DNA of 64,000 nucleotides. Origin: Chelonobacter sp050613185. Its GTDB lineage: Bacteria > Pseudomonadota > Gammaproteobacteria > Enterobacterales > Pasteurellaceae. Made by a program: the position numbers and the translations under genes. The DNA is taken from positions 434,001 through 498,000 of the forward strand of contig NZ_CP192511.1 of assembly GCF_050613185.1 (NCBI RefSeq), read 5' to 3'. This document shows, in pieces, positions 43,177 through 51,844 of this stretch. The notes under the pieces are model-generated. The model was not told where the DNA came from, did not search any database, and was given only the letters and a program-made list of their open reading frames with translations. The first letter of the stretch is position 1. Each line of letters starts with the position of its first letter.

Positions 43177-44007
43177 TTGAGAACGACTTTTTTACACCAT
43201 TCGGACAGTACGCCGGTGCGGTTTATTCAAGTAACCGATCCCCATCTGTTTGCCGATAAAAAATCCGAGCTATTGGGGATTAATACCTTTGATAGTTTCG
43301 CTGCGGTGTTATCCGAAATTAAGCAAACACCCTTTAACTTCGAGTTTGTCTTGGCTACCGGGGATTTGGTGCAAGACAGCAGCTTGGAGGGATACCGCTA
43401 TTTCAGCGAGGAGATTACACGGCTGCAAAAACCGGTGTTTTGGATTCCGGGCAATCACGATTATCAGCCGCATATGGTCGATGTGCTCAATCGGCAGTCC
43501 GACTATATTTCTCCGTTGAAACACATTATCGTTAACCAGCGTTGGCAAATTCTCATGCTCGACAGCCAGGTGCTGAATGTGCCGCACGGCTATTTAAACC
43601 AGTACCAACTGGATTGGCTGCTGGCAAAACTGGAACAATATCCGGATTTGTACAGCGTGGTGGTGCTACATCACCATATTGCGCCGACCCGTTCCGCTTG
43701 GTTGGATCAACATAACCTGCGCAACACCTCCGAATTTTTAAGCTGTCTGAACCAACATCAACGGATCAAAGCGATTGTCAGCGGGCATATTCATCAGGCA
43801 ATGGATATCCAATGGAATAACTACCGCATTCTGACCACGCCATCGACCTGCATTCAGTTTAAATCCGACAGCTATCACTTCAGTTTGGGGGCAATGCCGC
43901 CGGGTTGGCGTGAATTTGAGCTGTATCCTGACGGCACATTAAAAACACAAGTGAAACGCATTAAAGAAAATTTATTCACGCCGGATTTTAATATTTCAGG
44001 TTATTAA
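43177..44007 (+). CDS. cpdA: 3',5'-cyclic AMP phosphodiesterase
   Basis: A metallophosphoesterase that hydrolyses cAMP and so tunes CRP activity and competence. All metal motifs are present: QVTDPHLF, TGDLVQD, PGNHDY, HHHIAP and SGHIHQ. No ATG opens the frame in the expected place. A TTG at 43177 gives 276 residues, equal to the E. coli enzyme; a TTG at 43054 would add 41 hydrophobic, AT-rich residues and is unlikely. No good Shine-Dalgarno precedes either, so the start is uncertain. Confidence 0.88.
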   Translation: MRTTFLHHSDSTPVRFIQVTDPHLFADKKSELLGINTFDSFAAVLSEIKQTPFNFEFVLATGDLVQDSSLEGYRYFSEEITRLQKPVFWIPGNHDYQPHMVDVLNRQSDYISPLKHIIVNQRWQILMLDSQVLNVPHGYLNQYQLDWLLAKLEQYPDLYSVVVLHHHIAPTRSAWLDQHNLRNTSEFLSCLNQHQRIKAIVSGHIHQAMDIQWNNYRILTTPSTCIQFKSDSYHFSLGAMPPGWREFELYPDGTLKTQVKRIKENLFTPDFNISGY

Positions 44008-44024
44008 AACAAACGGCAAAACGC

Positions 44025-44066
44025 AAAGAGCGGTTATCGACCCGAATGGATAGATAACCGCTCTTT
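44025..44066. terminator. Convergent terminator cpdA / dsbB
   Basis: A 14-bp perfect stem AAAGAGCGGTTATC / GATAACCGCTCTTT with a 14-base loop, followed by T on the plus strand. Confidence 0.85.
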
Positions 44067-44092
44067 TGTATATGCCGCCGATTTGAAACGGC

Positions 44093-44629
44093 TTATTTAA
44101 ACAGCGTCCGTTGGCGTGAACGTGTCGGCTTGACTTGGCTGATCAGCACTAATCCCAACAGCAAAATATAAGCGGCAAAAATCACAATTAACCACTGCGG
44201 CATGGCAAAGCCCAAAAATGACCATTGCAATTCGCTGCAAGAACCGTAAGCTTCGAACATTTGCGGCAACCATTTATTCAACGGTAATGTCGTTGGAAAC
44301 TCCACCATCAACGGGCATTGGTTCCACGGTGCCGGATCCAATTGATAGTCGGTGTGTTGCAACGCTAACAGTAATCCTTTTACCGCACTGAACAAACCGA
44401 TTGCCAATGCTAATAAACGGATTAACAACAAGCGCGGTGCCAACATCCCGATTAATGCGGCGAGCGCAATCCCCAAAAATGCAACCCGTTCATAAATGCA
44501 CATTACACAAGGTTCGAGCTTCATCCCGTGTTGAAAGTATAAACCCGTTGCTTCAAACGCCAGGCACGAAAGCAATAACAAAAACCAGCTGCCGCGGCTA
44601 AGAGAAACCTGTTTTAAATAATTGAGCAT
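44093..44629 (-). CDS. dsbB: Disulfide bond formation protein B
   Basis: A 178-residue four-helix inner-membrane protein that reoxidises DsbA and passes electrons to quinone. The periplasmic cysteine pairs are CVMC at 41-44 and Cys105/Cys131, at the same places as in E. coli (41/44, 104/130). The gene starts 12 bases after nhaB, the same pair as in E. coli (nhaB-dsbB). Confidence 0.96.
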   Translation of the reverse strand: MLNYLKQVSLSRGSWFLLLLSCLAFEATGLYFQHGMKLEPCVMCIYERVAFLGIALAALIGMLAPRLLLIRLLALAIGLFSAVKGLLLALQHTDYQLDPAPWNQCPLMVEFPTTLPLNKWLPQMFEAYGSCSELQWSFLGFAMPQWLIVIFAAYILLLGLVLISQVKPTRSRQRTLFK

Positions 44630-44641
44630 TCGCTTTCCTTC

Positions 44642-46186
44642 TTATGTTGTAACAATCCAGCCGACACTTTCAAACCAAATCATCAATTTTGGCAACAATA
44701 ATTCTACGGATACTAACCCAACCAGCGATAAAACGATAGTATAAGGTAATGCCATGTAAACCATTCGTCCATAAGATAAACGAATTAACGGTGCAAATGA
44801 AGACGTTAGTAAGAATAAGAAAGCGGCTTGTCCATTCGGCGTTGCGACCGACGGCAGGTTGGTACCGGTGTTAATCGCCACCGCAATCAGCTCAAACTGC
44901 TGTTGGGAGATCGTGCCTGCCATTAATGCCGCTTTAGCTTCATTGATATACACCGTACCGACGAATACGTTATCAGAAATCGCAGATAATAGCCCGTTAA
45001 AGATATAAAATAACGCTAGCTGGGTTTCTTCGGAGGCATGCAATACAAACTGGATAATCGGTTGAAACAAGCCTTGATCGATAATCACCGACACTACCGC
45101 GAAAAATACCACCAATAATGAAGCAAACGGCAGCGCATCTTGGAACGCCTTACCCAAAGCATGCTCTTCGGTGATACCGCAAAATGCCGTGGCCAAAATA
45201 ATTACGCTTAATCCGATTAAACCGACTGCCGCCAAATGGAATGCCAAACCGCAAATCAACCAGATCCCAACCAATGCCTGGACATACAATTTGGCACGAT
45301 CCTGTTCGGTCAATTTTCGGCTCCGCTCCCGTTCATAACGCGCCAGCACCACCCAGACTTTTTGCGGCAAACGTTGCCCGTAACCGAACACTTTGAAGCG
45401 TTCCAACGCCACGCAAGTCAACGCACCGCAACACAAAACGGGTAACGTCACCGGCAGCATACGCACGAAAAACTCACCGAAGCCCCAGTCTGCCTGAGCA
45501 GCAATAATCAAGTTTTGCGGCTCGCCCACCATGGTCATCACCCCGCCAAGTGCGGTACCGATCCCGGCATGCATCATCAAACTGCGTAAAAAGCTGCGGA
45601 ATTGCTCCAAGGTATTACGCGACATATCAATTTTTTGATCGTTGAAAATATCGTCGGAATTATCATCGAAGGTATAACCGGAAGCCACTTTGTGATAAAC
45701 CGCATAGAAGCCGGTGCCGACGCTGATAATCACCGCCACCACGGTCAAAGCGTCAAGAAACGCCGATAAAAAAGCCGCGCACAGGCAAAATGCCAGCGAA
45801 AGGCGCAACTTGGAATGAATGCCTAATAACAGTTTAGTGAAAATAAACAACAACAACTGCTTCATAAAGAAGATCCCCGCCACCATAAACATCAACAGCA
45901 GCAAGACTTCAATATTCGCCATCACTTCGTGCATAATTTGGTTCGGCGTGGTCATGCCGATAAAAATAGCCTCGATGACCAACAAGCCTCCGGCTTGCAA
46001 CGGATAACACTTTAACGCCATTGCCAAGGTAAAGATAAATTCCGCAACCAACAACCAACCCGCCCAAAAGGGACTGATCGCATAATAAACGATCGGATTT
46101 ACAATCAAAAATCCCAAAATACACGCTTTATACCAATCCGGTGTTTTTCCTAAAAAATTACGCAAAATCGCACGACTGTAATTCAT
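44642..46186 (-). CDS. nhaB: Na+/H+ antiporter NhaB
   Basis: A 514-residue inner-membrane antiporter with about 12 helices, family length. Conserved stretches include FLDALTVVAVIISVGTGFYA, GVMTMVGEPQNLIIAAQADW and AISDNVFVGTVYINEAKAAL. It exports sodium in exchange for protons. It heads the nhaB-dsbB unit. Confidence 0.96.
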   Translation of the reverse strand: MNYSRAILRNFLGKTPDWYKACILGFLIVNPIVYYAISPFWAGWLLVAEFIFTLAMALKCYPLQAGGLLVIEAIFIGMTTPNQIMHEVMANIEVLLLLMFMVAGIFFMKQLLLFIFTKLLLGIHSKLRLSLAFCLCAAFLSAFLDALTVVAVIISVGTGFYAVYHKVASGYTFDDNSDDIFNDQKIDMSRNTLEQFRSFLRSLMMHAGIGTALGGVMTMVGEPQNLIIAAQADWGFGEFFVRMLPVTLPVLCCGALTCVALERFKVFGYGQRLPQKVWVVLARYERERSRKLTEQDRAKLYVQALVGIWLICGLAFHLAAVGLIGLSVIILATAFCGITEEHALGKAFQDALPFASLLVVFFAVVSVIIDQGLFQPIIQFVLHASEETQLALFYIFNGLLSAISDNVFVGTVYINEAKAALMAGTISQQQFELIAVAINTGTNLPSVATPNGQAAFLFLLTSSFAPLIRLSYGRMVYMALPYTIVLSLVGLVSVELLLPKLMIWFESVGWIVTT

Positions 46187-46320
46187 GTTGTTATCCCAAC
46201 TTTCTTTTTAATTTAAATATGATAAGACATTAAGCTCTATTGTAATCAAGATACGCAAAAAGGATAATGCTGTTATAATCCGATGTGGAAAAATGCTAGC
46301 TAAATCACATTTTACCGCCG

Positions 46321-46713
46321 CTAACCTTCGATTATTTCGCCACTTTGCCGATCTTCAAAAACCAACGAGACCGAATTGACACAAAAACGTAACCCGGTCG
46401 GCGGCGGACCGTCGTCAAAAACATGCCCTAAATGCGAATCACAGTTGCCGCAGCGAATCTCCGTGCGATGGCGCCCCAAACTGTAATCGTCCAGATAGCG
46501 AATCGCCTGTTCCGACACCGTTTGGTAAAAACTCGGCCAACCGCAACCGGCATCAAATTTGGTGTCCGATAAAAAAAGCGGTGTATCGCATAATAAGCAA
46601 CGATACAGCCCGACACCCTGCTGCCGTAATAATTTCCCGCTAAACGGCAATTCCGTGCCTTGCTCGAGGCAAACCCGCCGCTGTTCGGCGTTCAACCGCG
46701 CTCTTGTTTTCAT
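46321..46713 (-). CDS. msrB: Peptide methionine-(R)-S-oxide reductase
   Basis: A 130-residue enzyme that repairs methionine-R-sulfoxide in proteins. The catalytic cysteine is Cys111 (GLRFCVNS); zinc ligands are CLLC (39-42) and CGNC (88-91). No signal peptide, so it is cytosolic and a stand-alone MsrB, not the MsrAB fusion that Haemophilus also has. Confidence 0.95.
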   Translation of the reverse strand: MKTRARLNAEQRRVCLEQGTELPFSGKLLRQQGVGLYRCLLCDTPLFLSDTKFDAGCGWPSFYQTVSEQAIRYLDDYSLGRHRTEIRCGNCDSHLGHVFDDGPPPTGLRFCVNSVSLVFEDRQSGEIIEG

Positions 46714-47007
46714 CCTTTTCCCCGTTAATATCGAAACCTGAATTCCGTCTCATTCTAAAACAAAATACAACAAAATATCTCGATTTTCTGCCCCTATACC
46801 CGACATTCATTATCTGCTATATTTTTTTCGCTATCTTGACTTGCCTCAAGAATTTGTTGTTTCGAAGCAAGGCAAACCTGTGATATACTTCACAGAGTTA
46901 CATGAAACCGCTATAACGCACGAAAATGAAACAAAATGTAACGTTTTTAGGCGAAATAGCAGCTAAATGTAGTAATTTTGTTAAACTTAATCAAGGGTAA
47001 AAATCTC
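46714..47007. other. Divergent intergenic region msrB / gapA
   Basis: About 290 AT-rich bases. Besides the CRP-like site at 46874-46899 it holds a long imperfect hairpin whose arms TTGCCT (46841) and AGGCAA (46870) sit just before that site. No gene is seen on either strand. Confidence 0.5.
46874..46899 (+). promoter_or_regulatory. CRP-N site upstream of gapA
   Basis: A perfect core TGTGA-N6-TCACA at 46879-46894, about 115 bases before the gapA start. The six-base spacer is TATACT, itself a -10-like hexamer, so CRP binding here could either activate a promoter just downstream or block one that overlaps. Confidence 0.75.
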
Positions 47008-48018
47008 ATGGCAATTAAAATTGGTATTAATGGTTTTGGCCGTATCGGTCGTATCGTTTTCCGTGCAGCTCAACAACGCGATGACATCGAAGTTGTTGGT
47101 ATCAACGACTTAATCGACGTTGATTACATGGCTTATATGTTGAAATACGATTCTACTCACGGTCGTTTCGACGGTAGCGTTGAAGTGAAAGACGGCAACT
47201 TAATTGTTAACGGCAAAACCATTCGTGTTACCGCTGAACGTGATCCTGCGAACCTGAAATGGAACGACATCGGTGTTGATATTGCGGTTGAAGCGACCGG
47301 TTTATTCTTAACTGACGAAACCGCACGCAAACACATCACTGCCGGCGCTAAAAAAGTGGTTTTAACCGGTCCGTCAAAAGATAACACCCCAATGTTCGTT
47401 AGCGGCGTAAACTTCGGCGAATATGCTGGCCAAGATATCGTTTCCAATGCTTCATGCACCACTAACTGCTTAGCCCCTCTGGCTCGCGTTATTCATGAAA
47501 CTTTCGGTATCAAAGACGGTTTGATGACCACCGTTCACGCCACCACGGCAACCCAAAAAACCGTTGACGGCCCTTCTGCAAAAGACTGGCGCGGCGGTCG
47601 CGGTGCGGCACAAAACATCATCCCTTCTTCAACCGGTGCCGCCAAAGCGGTCGGTAAAGTATTGCCGGCATTAAACGGCAAACTGACCGGTATGGCGTTC
47701 CGTGTTCCGACACCGAACGTGTCTGTTGTTGACTTGACCGTTAACCTGGAAAAACCAGCTTCTTACGAGCAAATCAAAGCGGCAATCAAAGACGCAGCCG
47801 AAGGTAAAACCTTCAACGGCGAATTGAAAGGCGTATTGGGTTACACTGAAGACGCCGTTGTTTCTACCGACTTTAACGGTTGTGCCTTGACTTCCGTATT
47901 CGATGCGGATGCAGGTATCGCATTAACCGACACTTTCGTGAAATTGGTTTCTTGGTACGATAACGAAACCGGTTATTCAAACAAAGTATTAGACTTGGTT
48001 GCTCACATCGCTAAATAA
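47008..48018 (+). CDS. gapA: Glyceraldehyde-3-phosphate dehydrogenase
   Basis: A 336-residue tetrameric glycolytic enzyme. NAD motif INGFGRIGR is at residues 7-15 and the catalytic cysteine is Cys150 (SNASCTTNC). The ATG at 47008 follows CAAGGG; an in-frame start 30 bases upstream adds a non-family tail. Codon use (CGT, GGT, AAC, GAA) is strongly biased as in highly expressed genes, and the gene lacks internal uptake sequences. Confidence 0.98.
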   Translation: MAIKIGINGFGRIGRIVFRAAQQRDDIEVVGINDLIDVDYMAYMLKYDSTHGRFDGSVEVKDGNLIVNGKTIRVTAERDPANLKWNDIGVDIAVEATGLFLTDETARKHITAGAKKVVLTGPSKDNTPMFVSGVNFGEYAGQDIVSNASCTTNCLAPLARVIHETFGIKDGLMTTVHATTATQKTVDGPSAKDWRGGRGAAQNIIPSSTGAAKAVGKVLPALNGKLTGMAFRVPTPNVSVVDLTVNLEKPASYEQIKAAIKDAAEGKTFNGELKGVLGYTEDAVVSTDFNGCALTSVFDADAGIALTDTFVKLVSWYDNETGYSNKVLDLVAHIAK

Positions 48019-48042
48019 TTGCGCTGTTAAGCCACCCCATTC

Positions 48043-48078
48043 ATACCGCACTTTCGGTTCAACACCAAAGTGCGGTAT
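48043..48078 (+). terminator. Paired uptake-sequence terminator after gapA
   Basis: A 12-bp perfect stem ATACCGCACTTT / AAAGTGCGGTAT followed by TTTTTTT: a classic USS-derived terminator. Confidence 0.92.
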
Positions 48079-48194
48079 TTTTTTGCCTAAAGCCTAAACC
48101 TAAAAATAGCCAGCCGTTTTCCCGCTAATAATCAATACCAAAAAACCTCGCCAAAAATATGACAAGGTTTTGTGCTCTTTAATCTGGCTTAGTT

Positions 48195-49718
48195 TTAAGC
48201 CACTTCCGAATCCGGATCGCCGTTGGCAATCGGTTTTAACATCAGGAAGAAGGCAAGGGTAACCGCAATGGTAATTGCAAAGCCGACATAGACTGCCGTT
48301 TGATATTCTAAGCCAAAGCCAATCGGCGCATAAGCAAGGAAGGTCGAACAAACGGTGGTCATAAAGATCGCCGGAATGGTACATACCCAGTGGAATTTAT
48401 TGTAACGGTATAAGTACGCCGCAGCCACCCACAACATCACCGTTGCCGTGGTTTGGTTCGCCCAACCGAAATAACGCCACAGGATGGAGAAGTCAACTTT
48501 TGATACCATAAATCCGACCGCAAACAGTGGAATCGCAATCATCAACCGTTTGGCTATATTGCGTTGATCCATGTGGAAGAAATCGGCAATCAACAAACGT
48601 GCGGCACGGAAAGCAGTATCGCCGGAAGTAATCGGCAGAATCACCACGCCTAACACCGCCAAAATACCGCCGAATACGCCCAGCATACCGATTGCAGAGT
48701 CATATACCACTTTCGACGGCGTACCGGCGGCAATCGCCGCATTCATCGCTTCGGAAGATTCGTAAAAACTCAAACCGACCATACACCAGATTAAGGCAAT
48801 CACCCCTTCGCCAATCATCGCACCATAGAAAATAAAACGGCCTTCTTTTTCATTTTCGGTACAACGTGCCATTAACGGAGATTGCGTTGCATGAAAGCCG
48901 GAAATCGCACCACAGGCAATGGTGATGAACAATAACGGCCAAATCGGCAGCTCTTTCGGATGTAGGTTTTGCAAGAAGGTGCCAAAATCAACATCCATAC
49001 CGACCGTTCTGAAGAACGGAATACCTTCGAAGATTAAACCGAACAGCATGCCGATGGTCATAAACAGTAACAACGCACCAAAAATCGGATAAACACGACC
49101 AATAATTTTATCAATCGGCACTAACGTCGCGACGATGTAGTAAACAAAAATAATACCGGTCCAAATCATCAAGATTTGCGCATTGTTCGTACCGGCGCTT
49201 TCGTTAACCGCCCCTGCGCCAACCGCACCGGAATTCAGGATATCACCGGTAATGTTGGTTAACAGCGATGCCGGGCTTGCCACGAACACCACGCCGACCA
49301 ACAACAGCAATAGAATTGCCAAGATATTCATAAAGTGTCTAATCGGCTGTCCCAAGTATTTTCCGGCTAAAAACGGAATATTGGCGCCCTTGTTACGAAT
49401 ACTGAGCATTCCGCAGAAATAATCATGCACCGCACCGGCGAAAATACAACCGAAAACGATCCACAACATTGCCACCGGACCGTATAACGCCCCCAGAATC
49501 GGACCGAAAATCGGCCCGGTTCCGGCAATATTCAGCAACTGGATCAACCAAATTTTTTTCTTTGACATCGGCACATAATCGCACCCGTCAGCCATATGGT
49601 GTGCCGGGGTGGCACGGGACGGATTGATTTTGAAGATACGCTCAATAATCGAACCGTAGATGAAATAACCAGCGAGCAACAAGGCAACGCAGAGAAAAAA
49701 CCATAACATAGTAAGCAC
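48195..49718 (-). CDS. cstA: Carbon starvation protein A (CstA family, short form)
   Basis: A 507-residue inner-membrane transporter with about 15 segments. Family stretches include GTGPIFGPILGALYGPVAML, AGAVHDYFCGMLSIRNKGA and ITSGDTAFRAARLLIADF. E. coli CstA and BtsT are about 700 residues; this shorter form lacks part of the C-terminal half but has no frameshift. Known members take up peptides or pyruvate. A CRP-like site lies about 95 bases upstream of the start, fitting carbon-starvation control. Confidence 0.9.
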   Translation of the reverse strand: MLTMLWFFLCVALLLAGYFIYGSIIERIFKINPSRATPAHHMADGCDYVPMSKKKIWLIQLLNIAGTGPIFGPILGALYGPVAMLWIVFGCIFAGAVHDYFCGMLSIRNKGANIPFLAGKYLGQPIRHFMNILAILLLLLVGVVFVASPASLLTNITGDILNSGAVGAGAVNESAGTNNAQILMIWTGIIFVYYIVATLVPIDKIIGRVYPIFGALLLFMTIGMLFGLIFEGIPFFRTVGMDVDFGTFLQNLHPKELPIWPLLFITIACGAISGFHATQSPLMARCTENEKEGRFIFYGAMIGEGVIALIWCMVGLSFYESSEAMNAAIAAGTPSKVVYDSAIGMLGVFGGILAVLGVVILPITSGDTAFRAARLLIADFFHMDQRNIAKRLMIAIPLFAVGFMVSKVDFSILWRYFGWANQTTATVMLWVAAAYLYRYNKFHWVCTIPAIFMTTVCSTFLAYAPIGFGLEYQTAVYVGFAITIAVTLAFFLMLKPIANGDPDSEVA

Positions 49719-49811
49719 CTCAAAAATTGGACATATTAGGGTGCGGGCATTCTATCAGAATTTATGCCGAGTGAAAGAAATGTAAAAAAATATTGAATAG
49801 TTTTATGCCAG

Positions 49812-49833
49812 AAATGTGATAAAAAACACAATT
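49812..49833 (-). promoter_or_regulatory. CRP-N-like site upstream of cstA
   Basis: AAATGTGATAAAAAACACAA followed by TT matches the 22-base CRP palindrome in 9 of 9 left-half and 7 of 9 right-half positions (TGTGA-N6-ACACA core). Known cAMP-CRP control of cstA in E. coli supports it. Confidence 0.7.
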
Positions 49834-49969
49834 TACCCAGACTGCAGTGCAAGAAACGGACAAATAATCATGTTCTTCGCTTGAGTTTCTGTTTTTAGCG
49901 CCTCTGACCAAGGGACATCATCTTCGCTCAGTACGCAAAAAACACTGTAGATCGCGCGATCAAGATAAG

Positions 49970-50007
49970 AAAAAAACCTGCTTCAGTTAAAGCAAACCAA
50001 AGCAGGG
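49970..50007 (-). terminator. Terminator after the DUF5363 gene
   Basis: On the minus strand CCTGCTT / AAGCAGG (7 bp, 16-base loop) is followed by TTTTTT, about 30 bases after the stop of the small gene. Confidence 0.75.
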
Positions 50008-50035
50008 CTATTATCAATAGTAAAACAATAACAAG

Positions 50036-50215
50036 CTATTTATTTTCGCTTGGTGGTGTTTTCTTCTCTAATTCCGGATCTTGTCTGACGATCGGCACAC
50101 AACGACGGCAACCGCCGCCCTGATCCGCGCCCACCTCTTTACAAAACGCGTCGTATTTATCCAATGCACGTTTAAACCAGCTTTTTTTCTGTGGTGCACT
50201 CTTTGCTTCTGTCAT
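50036..50215 (-). CDS. Small cysteine-containing protein, DUF5363-like
   Basis: A 59-residue protein beginning MTEAKSAPQKKSWFKRALDK and containing ADQGGGCRRCVPIVRQDPE. AGGAGG lies six bases upstream of the ATG, a near-perfect ribosome-binding site, and a terminator follows the stop. The central CxxC with following VPIV-x-DPE is recalled from Pasteurellaceae DUF5363 proteins. The terminal charged tails look disordered. Function unknown; the CRRC pair might bind metal or be redox active. Confidence 0.8.
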   Translation of the reverse strand: MTEAKSAPQKKSWFKRALDKYDAFCKEVGADQGGGCRRCVPIVRQDPELEKKTPPSENK

Positions 50216-50249
50216 TTTGCCTCCTGAATAAAGAATTGAGCAACGCCAA

Positions 50250-50741
50250 TTAATCGCGGAAATTATTAAATTGGAACGGTTGCCCCAACTCCGCGCCTTT
50301 GACCAGTTGAATCACCGCTTGTAAGTCATCGCGGGATTTGCCGCTCACCCGCACTTGATCGCCTTGAATTTGGGTTTGCACTTTGATTTTGGCGTCTTTC
50401 ACCAACTTGGTGATTTTCTTCGCCATCTCGCTTTCAATCCCTTGTTTGATTTTCACTTCTTTGCTGTAAATTTTGCCGCTGTGCTCAAACTGTTCGTCAA
50501 TATCCAACGAATTATGCTCGATACCGCGTTTAATCATGGCGTTGCGCAAAATATCCAACAACTGTTCGACCTGAAAATCCGACTCACTGCTGACTTTGAT
50601 TTTGACCTCTTTTTCATTCAGCTCTATCGTGGCGTGTACGTTTTTGAAATCCCAGCGGTTGCTCAAATCACGGTTGGCATTTTCCACCGCATTGCGCACT
50701 TCGTGTGCGGTTACCTCGGATACTATATCAAAAGAAGGCAT
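50250..50741 (-). CDS. yajQ: YajQ family nucleotide-binding protein
   Basis: A 163-residue cytosolic protein of the YajQ family with two ferredoxin-like halves. It starts MPSFDIVSEVTAHEVRNAVE and ends in the conserved GAELGQPFQFNNFRD. Homologues bind cyclic di-GMP or other nucleotides in some bacteria; whether this applies here is unknown. The upstream gap carries a 12-base direct repeat, CTCAAATTTATG, twice. Confidence 0.93.
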   Translation of the reverse strand: MPSFDIVSEVTAHEVRNAVENANRDLSNRWDFKNVHATIELNEKEVKIKVSSESDFQVEQLLDILRNAMIKRGIEHNSLDIDEQFEHSGKIYSKEVKIKQGIESEMAKKITKLVKDAKIKVQTQIQGDQVRVSGKSRDDLQAVIQLVKGAELGQPFQFNNFRD

Positions 50742-50794
50742 ACTCTCTTTCTCCTCAATCTCAAATTTATGCTCAAATTTATGGTTTTTAATAT

Positions 50795-51748
50795 TTATAA
50801 CGTTTGCAAACGTTGATTGGCGTCTAATAATAACAAAAGTGCGGTCAAATCGCCGTGATTAATCACCACTTGCGCCTGCCGCTGCACTTTCGGTTTGGCA
50901 TGGAACGCAATGCCCAAACCGGCTTGCGCCAACATCGGCAGATCATTTGCGCCGTCGCCGATCGCAATGGTCTGTTGCTTGCTTAAACCAAATTGTTCAC
51001 GCAAACGGTTAAGGGTTTGCGCTTTAACGTTTGCGTCCACCACCTGCCCGATCACTTGCCCGGTCAATATGCCGTCGATAATTTCCAGCTGATTGGACAC
51101 CGCTGCGTCCAGCTTTAAGCGTTGTTTTAAATAATCGGCAAAATAGGTAAAGCCGCCTGAGGCAATTGCGATACGCCAACCGTGCCGTTGCAACACTTGC
51201 AACAACCGCTCCAAGCCCGGCATGAGCGGCAATGTAGACCGCACTTGCTGTAAAATCTGCTCCGGCGCGCCTTGCAATGTGCCGACCCGACGGCGCAAGC
51301 TCTGCTCGAAATCCAATTCGCCGCGCATTGCCTGTTCGGTGATTGCCGACACCAACTCGCCGCTGCCAGCCAGCTTGGCAATTTCATCAATACATTCGAT
51401 TTGAATCGCGGTGGAATCCATATCCATTACCAATAAACCCGCCGTTTGCAACTGCACTTCGCCGTTTAACGGTGCGAGATCGCAGCCCAGTTGATTGGCG
51501 ATATTGCGCCACTCTGATTGATAATCGCCTTTTAGGATCACCGCCAGCGTCTGCTCGCTCAGCCAAACATCGCACAGCAGTAACGGCTGTTGTATCTGCT
51601 CGGCAAAGGCGAACAGGCTGGTTTTGTCTAAGGTTTTTCCGTACAGCACAAACGGTCGAAGCGCACTTGCTGCGCCGGCTTCACCGTTCAAGGCGATCGG
51701 TAATTTTGTGCAAAAATCGGTTATCGTATTGAGATTGTGTTGCGGCAT
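50795..51748 (-). CDS. serB: Phosphoserine phosphatase
   Basis: A 317-residue HAD-family enzyme for the last step of serine synthesis. The nucleophile motif is VMDMDSTAIQIEC, motif II GGFTYF and motif III GDGANDLPML. The ATG at 51748 (GGAACGAGT before it) leaves a family-type N-terminal domain; an upstream start at 51793 would add 15 residues overlapping the promoter. Divergent from smp, as in E. coli. Confidence 0.96.
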   Translation of the reverse strand: MPQHNLNTITDFCTKLPIALNGEAGAASALRPFVLYGKTLDKTSLFAFAEQIQQPLLLCDVWLSEQTLAVILKGDYQSEWRNIANQLGCDLAPLNGEVQLQTAGLLVMDMDSTAIQIECIDEIAKLAGSGELVSAITEQAMRGELDFEQSLRRRVGTLQGAPEQILQQVRSTLPLMPGLERLLQVLQRHGWRIAIASGGFTYFADYLKQRLKLDAAVSNQLEIIDGILTGQVIGQVVDANVKAQTLNRLREQFGLSKQQTIAIGDGANDLPMLAQAGLGIAFHAKPKVQRQAQVVINHGDLTALLLLLDANQRLQTL

Positions 51749-51844
51749 ACTCGTTCCAAGTTGTTTTACTATGCTATACTCCGTTCTTATCAAACGGTAT
51801 TAATAGCATAATTTCACGCATTTGAACATTTATAAGAGGCGGCA

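Larger units (their letters stand above)
49719..50035. other. Intergenic region upstream of cstA
   Basis: About 317 bases holding the cstA promoter region, the CRP-like site at 49812-49833, a 12-base palindrome GATCGCGCGATC at 49950-49961 and the terminator of the small gene to its right. No further gene is seen. Confidence 0.5.
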
